IMG/VR virus record: IMGVR_UViG_3300046740_000511
Span: 1 to 48,487 of that record
Origin: a virus
Reading direction: 5' to 3' (one strand)
Length of the DNA stretch: 48,487 nucleotides
Shown piece after piece: positions 44,797 through 48,487 of this stretch (the stretch's first letter is position 1; the number at the start of each line of letters is the position of its first letter). A program made the position numbers and the translations under genes. Under the pieces are notes generated by a model, which was not told the DNA's origin, did no database searches, and saw only the letters and a list, made by a program, of their open reading frames with translations.

Positions 44797-45549
44797 TCAG
44801 GATGCGCCCCCCGCGGGCAAGTAGTAGAGGCGCTCGGTTGCGCGGACCTTGCCGGTGTTGCCTTTGCCATCCAAGGCATTGCGGATCGGCGTCGACCATA
44901 CCTCGCGCCCGATCGGGAAATCGTACTCGGACACGAACACATGCGCGTAGCGACTCCACTGGCGCACGCGCAGCACGAACAGATCGTGATCGAACGCGCC
45001 GACCTCCGGATAACCCGTCACGCCGCGATAGGGCGGATCGCAGTAGATGATCGCGTCGACCGGCTGCGGTTCGATCGCGAGAAAGTCGAGCCGCTCGATC
45101 GGGCCGCGCACCGCGGCGACGTCGCGTTTGACGCTGAGCGCGGAGGCTCGATGCGAGCGCATCGTTTCAACGTATCCCTTGCCTGCTCCTCGCCGCCTGA
45201 GAACCCGTTGGATCGGCGGCACGTAGGAAGTGAACCACCGGGCGCCGAACGAGCAGCCATAGCCACAGAACGCTTTGCGCGGATCCTCATCGGGCAGCGC
45301 GCGCGCCGCCCTGTAGTTCCTGCGGCTCACGCGCCGCGGCGGTTCCCACCCCGCGCGAACCGCCTTGTAAAGGGCGATCAGCGGGGCGTTTTTGTCGGAG
45401 CTGCGCACGGGCCCGGTCGCGCTCAATGCGACCGACATGCTGAGGCCGCCGCAGAATGGATCCCACGCGAGCTGACCCGGGCGGCGCGCGCCCTCGATCA
45501 CCGCGGCAAGGCTGCGCGCGAGCCTGAATTTGCCGCCCATGTACTGCAC
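44797..45549 (-). CDS. DNA adenine N6-methyltransferase, Dam/D12 class
   Basis: 250 residues from GTG 45549 (VQYMGGKFRLARSLAAVIEG). Motif I is WDPFCGGLSM (DPFCGG), motif IV is YCDPPYRGVTG (DPPY). VFVSEYDFP adds the D12-class pattern. It overlaps the TerL stop by one base (TAGTG) and so is co-translated with TerL, an unusual place for a methylase. It probably protects the phage DNA from host restriction, or marks it for packaging or replication timing. The site may be GATC-type, but this is inference only. Confidence 0.85.
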   Translation of the reverse strand: MQYMGGKFRLARSLAAVIEGARRPGQLAWDPFCGGLSMSVALSATGPVRSSDKNAPLIALYKAVRAGWEPPRRVSRRNYRAARALPDEDPRKAFCGYGCSFGARWFTSYVPPIQRVLRRRGAGKGYVETMRSHRASALSVKRDVAAVRGPIERLDFLAIEPQPVDAIIYCDPPYRGVTGYPEVGAFDHDLFVLRVRQWSRYAHVFVSEYDFPIGREVWSTPIRNALDGKGNTGKVRATERLYYLPAGGAS

Positions 45550-47531
45550 TAGAGCGCGCTCCAGAATGCTTGCCAGTCGATCTGCTCGAGCTGCATTTGT
45601 TGGATGCAAACATCGTAGGCGATGATGTCTAGCGCCACGTTGTTGTAGATCAACAAATCCCAAAGCTCATTGTTCGCGCCGCTCGGGCGGTGCCACTCGA
45701 ACCCGTAGCGGCGCCCGGTGACTTTGTCGATTTTCTCGCGGCGCGTTTCGGCGGTGAGCTCTTTGAGCTGCTCGTCGGTCGAGTCGAGCGGCGCATTGAA
45801 ATGCCCCTCGGGCTGGACGCCGATGCCGTCCCAATTGCGCCGCAGCGCCCCGCCCCACCGATCTTTGTACATGTCGACCGAGGCCGCCCACGCGAGCTGA
45901 CCGCCCTCGGTCGTGGTTTTCCAGAATTCCTTGATCGGCGCGTTGCGCGGCGGCGACTCGCGGCCGCGCACCGAGAACACGCCCGCGGTGTAGCGCTCGC
46001 AAAATCGGTAGACGGTGTCCGTCAAGTAACCAGAGTCGATGAGCGACAGCTCGATCTTGTATGCCCGGCCGTCGTCGCCGCGGTATTCGGACTCCTCGAT
46101 CACGGTGCGCAGGCGTCCCCACGTCGCGGGGTTGTCGAGCTGCTCGGTGTCGCCGTTGAAACGCCAGTAATTGAGGAGCACCGCGCGCCGCCCGCGGCAC
46201 CATCCCATCACCGCGACCGCGAGATTATCGATGTGCACATCGACCGCGAGCGTGATGATGAGCACCGGCGAGCCGCACGCCTCGAGCAGCCAACGATTCG
46301 GCACCTCGCCGTAGCGATAGGAGTGCCGGCGGTGCGCGCTCACGAGCTCGAAACGCAGCTTGACGCCGCGGGCCTCGAACGGCTCGCCGAGGACGTTGTT
46401 GTAAAACACCTGGAGGGCGAGGTTGTCGCGCGGGCGATTGTTCTCGACGTCCCACGCCTCGAACCATTTGAGCACGCATGCATCCCACGTTTGCATGCCC
46501 ACCGGCGAGTAGAGCGCACTCAGGTGATAGCTCCGATGATGCGGCGTCGCCGGCACGGCCGTCGCTCGCCACTCCGCGTTGCCATCGGCAAACATCCGCG
46601 TTTTGTCGTTGTTCTCGTGCGCGTGCCCGCACTCCTCACAGAGATAGCGCGCGGAGCCCTCGACGGGGCGGCCCTCGCCGTCGGTTTGCCAGGTGATCCC
46701 GGTGACAACGCCCGTCTCGGTGTTGGTTCGGCTCCAGCGCAACACCTGCGGATGTTTGCACGCGAGGCAGCGCACGAAATAGCGGCGCTGATCGCCCTGC
46801 TCGAACAGGGTCGAGATTTTGGAGCTGCCGCGGATCAAGGGCGTCGAGCAGTCGAAAATCTTGCGCGTCGCCTCGTAACTCGCGGTGCGGTCGGCGGACA
46901 GCTTGACGGGATCGCCGTCGCGCCCGACATTGTCCGCCCAGCCGTCGAGCTCGTCGCGGAGCAACACTTGAATGGGCATCGAACGCAGCTTGTTCGCGTT
47001 GACGGCGCCGAGCGGGATGAGGAACCCGCCCCCCTCCCATTCGTATTTTTTATCCGTGCGCCCGGTCTTTCGCGGGTTCTGCTCGTCTTGACTTTGGATC
47101 AAGTGATCGAGGCCCGAGTGTTTGAGCATCGGCACGACGAACGATTCGATCCGCAGCTTTGCTAACTCCGCGTCGGCGGTCACGAGCATCATCGGCGCGG
47201 TCTTGATCTGATCGATGTAGTAGCCGATCGCGTTCTCCAAAATCGTCGTCGCGCCGACTTGCACCCCTTTCATGATCGTCACATGCCGCACCGTGCTCTC
47301 GGGCGACAGACAGTCGATCACCTCGCGCCAATAGGGCGAGACGTCGAAACGGTAGTACCCCGGGATCGAGGTATTGCTCGCGGGCAGGTAGCGTTTTTTC
47401 TCCGACCATTCCGAGGGCAGCAGCTCGCGCGTTTCGGTCGTGAGCATCGAGCAGCGCCGGCGCAAAAACGCGGTGTCGCTGCGCCATTGGGCGGCCTCCG
47501 CCTCGCGGTGGAAACTCTCGACATGCATCAT
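45549..47531 (-). CDS. terL: Terminase large subunit, lambda gpA family
   Basis: 660 residues. GYYRFDVSPYWREVIDCLSP, then HVTIMKGVQVGATTILENAI (ATPase nucleotide-binding region of gpA type) and IPLGAVNANKLRSMPIQVLL followed by DELDGWADNVGRDGDP (Walker-B-like DE). The C-terminal half carries the nuclease domain. The length is close to lambda gpA (641). It packages DNA from concatemers and cuts cos in lambda-type phages. Confidence 0.93.
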   Translation of the reverse strand: MMHVESFHREAEAAQWRSDTAFLRRRCSMLTTETRELLPSEWSEKKRYLPASNTSIPGYYRFDVSPYWREVIDCLSPESTVRHVTIMKGVQVGATTILENAIGYYIDQIKTAPMMLVTADAELAKLRIESFVVPMLKHSGLDHLIQSQDEQNPRKTGRTDKKYEWEGGGFLIPLGAVNANKLRSMPIQVLLRDELDGWADNVGRDGDPVKLSADRTASYEATRKIFDCSTPLIRGSSKISTLFEQGDQRRYFVRCLACKHPQVLRWSRTNTETGVVTGITWQTDGEGRPVEGSARYLCEECGHAHENNDKTRMFADGNAEWRATAVPATPHHRSYHLSALYSPVGMQTWDACVLKWFEAWDVENNRPRDNLALQVFYNNVLGEPFEARGVKLRFELVSAHRRHSYRYGEVPNRWLLEACGSPVLIITLAVDVHIDNLAVAVMGWCRGRRAVLLNYWRFNGDTEQLDNPATWGRLRTVIEESEYRGDDGRAYKIELSLIDSGYLTDTVYRFCERYTAGVFSVRGRESPPRNAPIKEFWKTTTEGGQLAWAASVDMYKDRWGGALRRNWDGIGVQPEGHFNAPLDSTDEQLKELTAETRREKIDKVTGRRYGFEWHRPSGANNELWDLLIYNNVALDIIAYDVCIQQMQLEQIDWQAFWSAL

Positions 47532-48385
47532 TCCGCGGCCTCGGCGAGAGCGGCCATCGGATCGTCACTCGCGAGCGACTGATCGAGCCTGCTGCGGCAG
47601 GCGAGGAGGTGTTGGCTCATCACATCGCGCACGAGCGCGGCGACGGTCGCGGCGTCCTGCGGCGCGATGCGCGTGGCGATGGCCCGCGGCGCATCCGAGA
47701 GCAGCAGGCGAAAGGTCGTGTCGAGGTGATCGAACATGCGCACGACGGTCGTGCGCGCGATGAGCCGACCCTCGAGGCGCTCGCGCAACATCTGAGCCTT
47801 GCGCGCCTCCTCGAGCGCCTTGCGCCCCCGGATCCATGACTCGAATTCGCGGGCCTCGCCGTAGCGCTCGGTGAGCACCGTGAGCGGTTCGGCGAGCTCG
47901 GCGAGGTCGGTCCATTTGCGCGGCCCGAGCTCGGCCTCGAGATCCTCGATCGATTGCTCCGCCTCGTGCTCCGCATCATCATCGACCTCGATCGGCGGCA
48001 GCTCGACGGGCGCAGGCGCAGGCCTGCGCCGCGTGGCGCGCGCCGGCGCTGCTCGCGGTTCCGGCTCGGGCGCTGCGCGCCGCGCGGGCGCGCGCTGCGC
48101 GTCGAGCTGCTCGCGTGTTGCACGCGGGGGTGTTGCAGCGTCGACCTGGTCCTCGGCGCTCGCGCGCTCGAGCAGCCACCGCTTCGCGGCCTCGTGCAAT
48201 ACGTTGATCGACTGGCCATCGCACGCCGGCGCGAGGCGCCCGCCCTCGCGACACGCTTTGGTGATCGCGGGGCGGCTGAGGCCGAGCATGCGGGCCATCT
48301 CCGCGCGCGAGATCAAGTGCGCCGGCGCGCGCGGCGCCGCTGCCCGTTTGTCTTTCCCTGTAGACGGCCGCGAGCGATCAGCCAC
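47528..48385 (-). CDS. terS: Terminase small subunit, Nu1-like
   Basis: 285 residues from GTG 48385. The N-terminal HTH (LISRAEMARMLGLSRPAITK) is a winged-helix DNA-binding domain like Nu1. The middle is Ala/Pro/Arg-rich and disordered. The C-terminal part (LEEARKAQMLRERLEGRLIA, then LDTTFRLLLSDAPRAIATRI) is the helical TerL-binding and oligomerisation region. Followed by TerL with a 4-bp overlap. The non-coding iterons upstream are its probable binding sites. Confidence 0.85.
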   Translation of the reverse strand: MADRSRPSTGKDKRAAAPRAPAHLISRAEMARMLGLSRPAITKACREGGRLAPACDGQSINVLHEAAKRWLLERASAEDQVDAATPPRATREQLDAQRAPARRAAPEPEPRAAPARATRRRPAPAPVELPPIEVDDDAEHEAEQSIEDLEAELGPRKWTDLAELAEPLTVLTERYGEAREFESWIRGRKALEEARKAQMLRERLEGRLIARTTVVRMFDHLDTTFRLLLSDAPRAIATRIAPQDAATVAALVRDVMSQHLLACRSRLDQSLASDDPMAALAEAAE

Positions 48386-48472
48386 GCGGGCGCGCCTCGC
48401 CGGTTAACGGAACGGGGTTAACAGTTGGGGTTAACACTTGGCGAAAAATCGGGAATTTGCGCGAGCCGGTCG
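48386..48472. other. Non-coding region upstream of the terminase genes
   Basis: No gene. It contains the GTTAAC iterons (48403-48435) and an A-rich stretch (GCGAAAAATCGGGAATTTGC, about 48441-48460). It is probably the late promoter and the cosB-like terminase binding region. Confidence 0.55.
48403..48435. repeat. Three GTTAAC iterons, candidate terminase binding sites
   Basis: GTTAAC at 48403-48408, 48417-48422 and 48430-48435, spaced 14 and 13 bp, each preceded by G. They lie between the terminal repeat (48473-48487) and the terminase small subunit gene (start 48385). In lambda the R sites of cosB lie between cosN and Nu1, so the arrangement fits, but an operator function is not excluded. 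Confidence 0.55.
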
Positions 48473-48487
48473 GTCGCAATGATGAAC
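48473..48487. repeat. Terminal direct repeat, right copy (candidate cos overhang)
   Basis: GTCGCAATGATGAAC, identical to bases 1-15. Confidence 0.8.

Noticed and set aside
45690-47165. 491-codon plus-strand frame opposite the large terminase gene
   Set aside because: It is fully covered by the well-supported terL gene, and the translation is of the low-complexity shadow type.

Overview
The window is a complete or near-complete genome of a temperate, tailed phage (contractile-tailed, myovirus-type) of a GC-rich host. The host is probably Gram-negative, because the lysis module has a spanin-like protein and there is a lipoprotein with a lipobox. The first and last 15 bases are identical (1-15 and 48473-48487). 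They lie just upstream of the terminase small subunit gene, where a lambda-type cos site would be. The window reads in the opposite sense to the usual phage map: the structural genes are on the minus strand and run from 48385 down to 22462. The host genus cannot be fixed from the sequence. An attP-like segment matches the 3' part of a tRNA-Leu(UAG) gene, so that gene is the predicted integration site.

Layout. (1) 48487-40750, minus: DNA packaging and head. These are a lambda-family terminase pair, an inserted DNA adenine methylase, a gpW-like connector, portal, an S49 head protease with a nested scaffold gene, a decoration protein and an E-type capsid. (2) 39667-23337, minus: connector genes, then a Mu-like contractile tail (sheath, tube, tail chaperone pair with a -1 frameshift, tape measure, N/gp43, gp44, gp45/V, gp46, gp47/J, gp48) and two fibre-type proteins. 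The connector gene at 38201-39667 carries an unusual repeat plus lectin-like extension. (3) 23340-22462, minus: lysis genes ending at a hairpin terminator. Beyond it lie a membrane protein and a secreted metzincin-like lipoprotein. (4) 7850-21373, plus: one long, tightly overlapping early operon that holds a HTH regulator, many small unknown genes, the integrase with attP inside its reading frame, zinc-ribbon proteins, a J-domain protein, a DUF4406-like protein, a replication initiator-like protein with iterons inside its gene, a LexA-type DNA-binding protein and a DUF559/VSR-like nuclease. (5) 7753-230, minus: a second early/accessory region, divergent from the first across two 17-bp operators. 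Its core (2480-6480) is an array of small unknown genes, most preceded by the same ~65-bp element ending in the start codon and followed by the same 34-bp hairpin.

Functionally, the divergent control region at 7754-7849 probably decides between the two early transcription units. The plus operon would supply integration and replication. The minus cassette array looks like a set of exchangeable host-interaction genes. The late minus-strand block builds and packages the virion.

The two most unusual systems are the repeated promoter/start-element plus hairpin cassettes (similar in logic to the PeSL elements of T4-like phages), and the attP site with flanking arm-type repeats placed inside the integrase reading frame, so that integration must change the C-terminus of the integrase.
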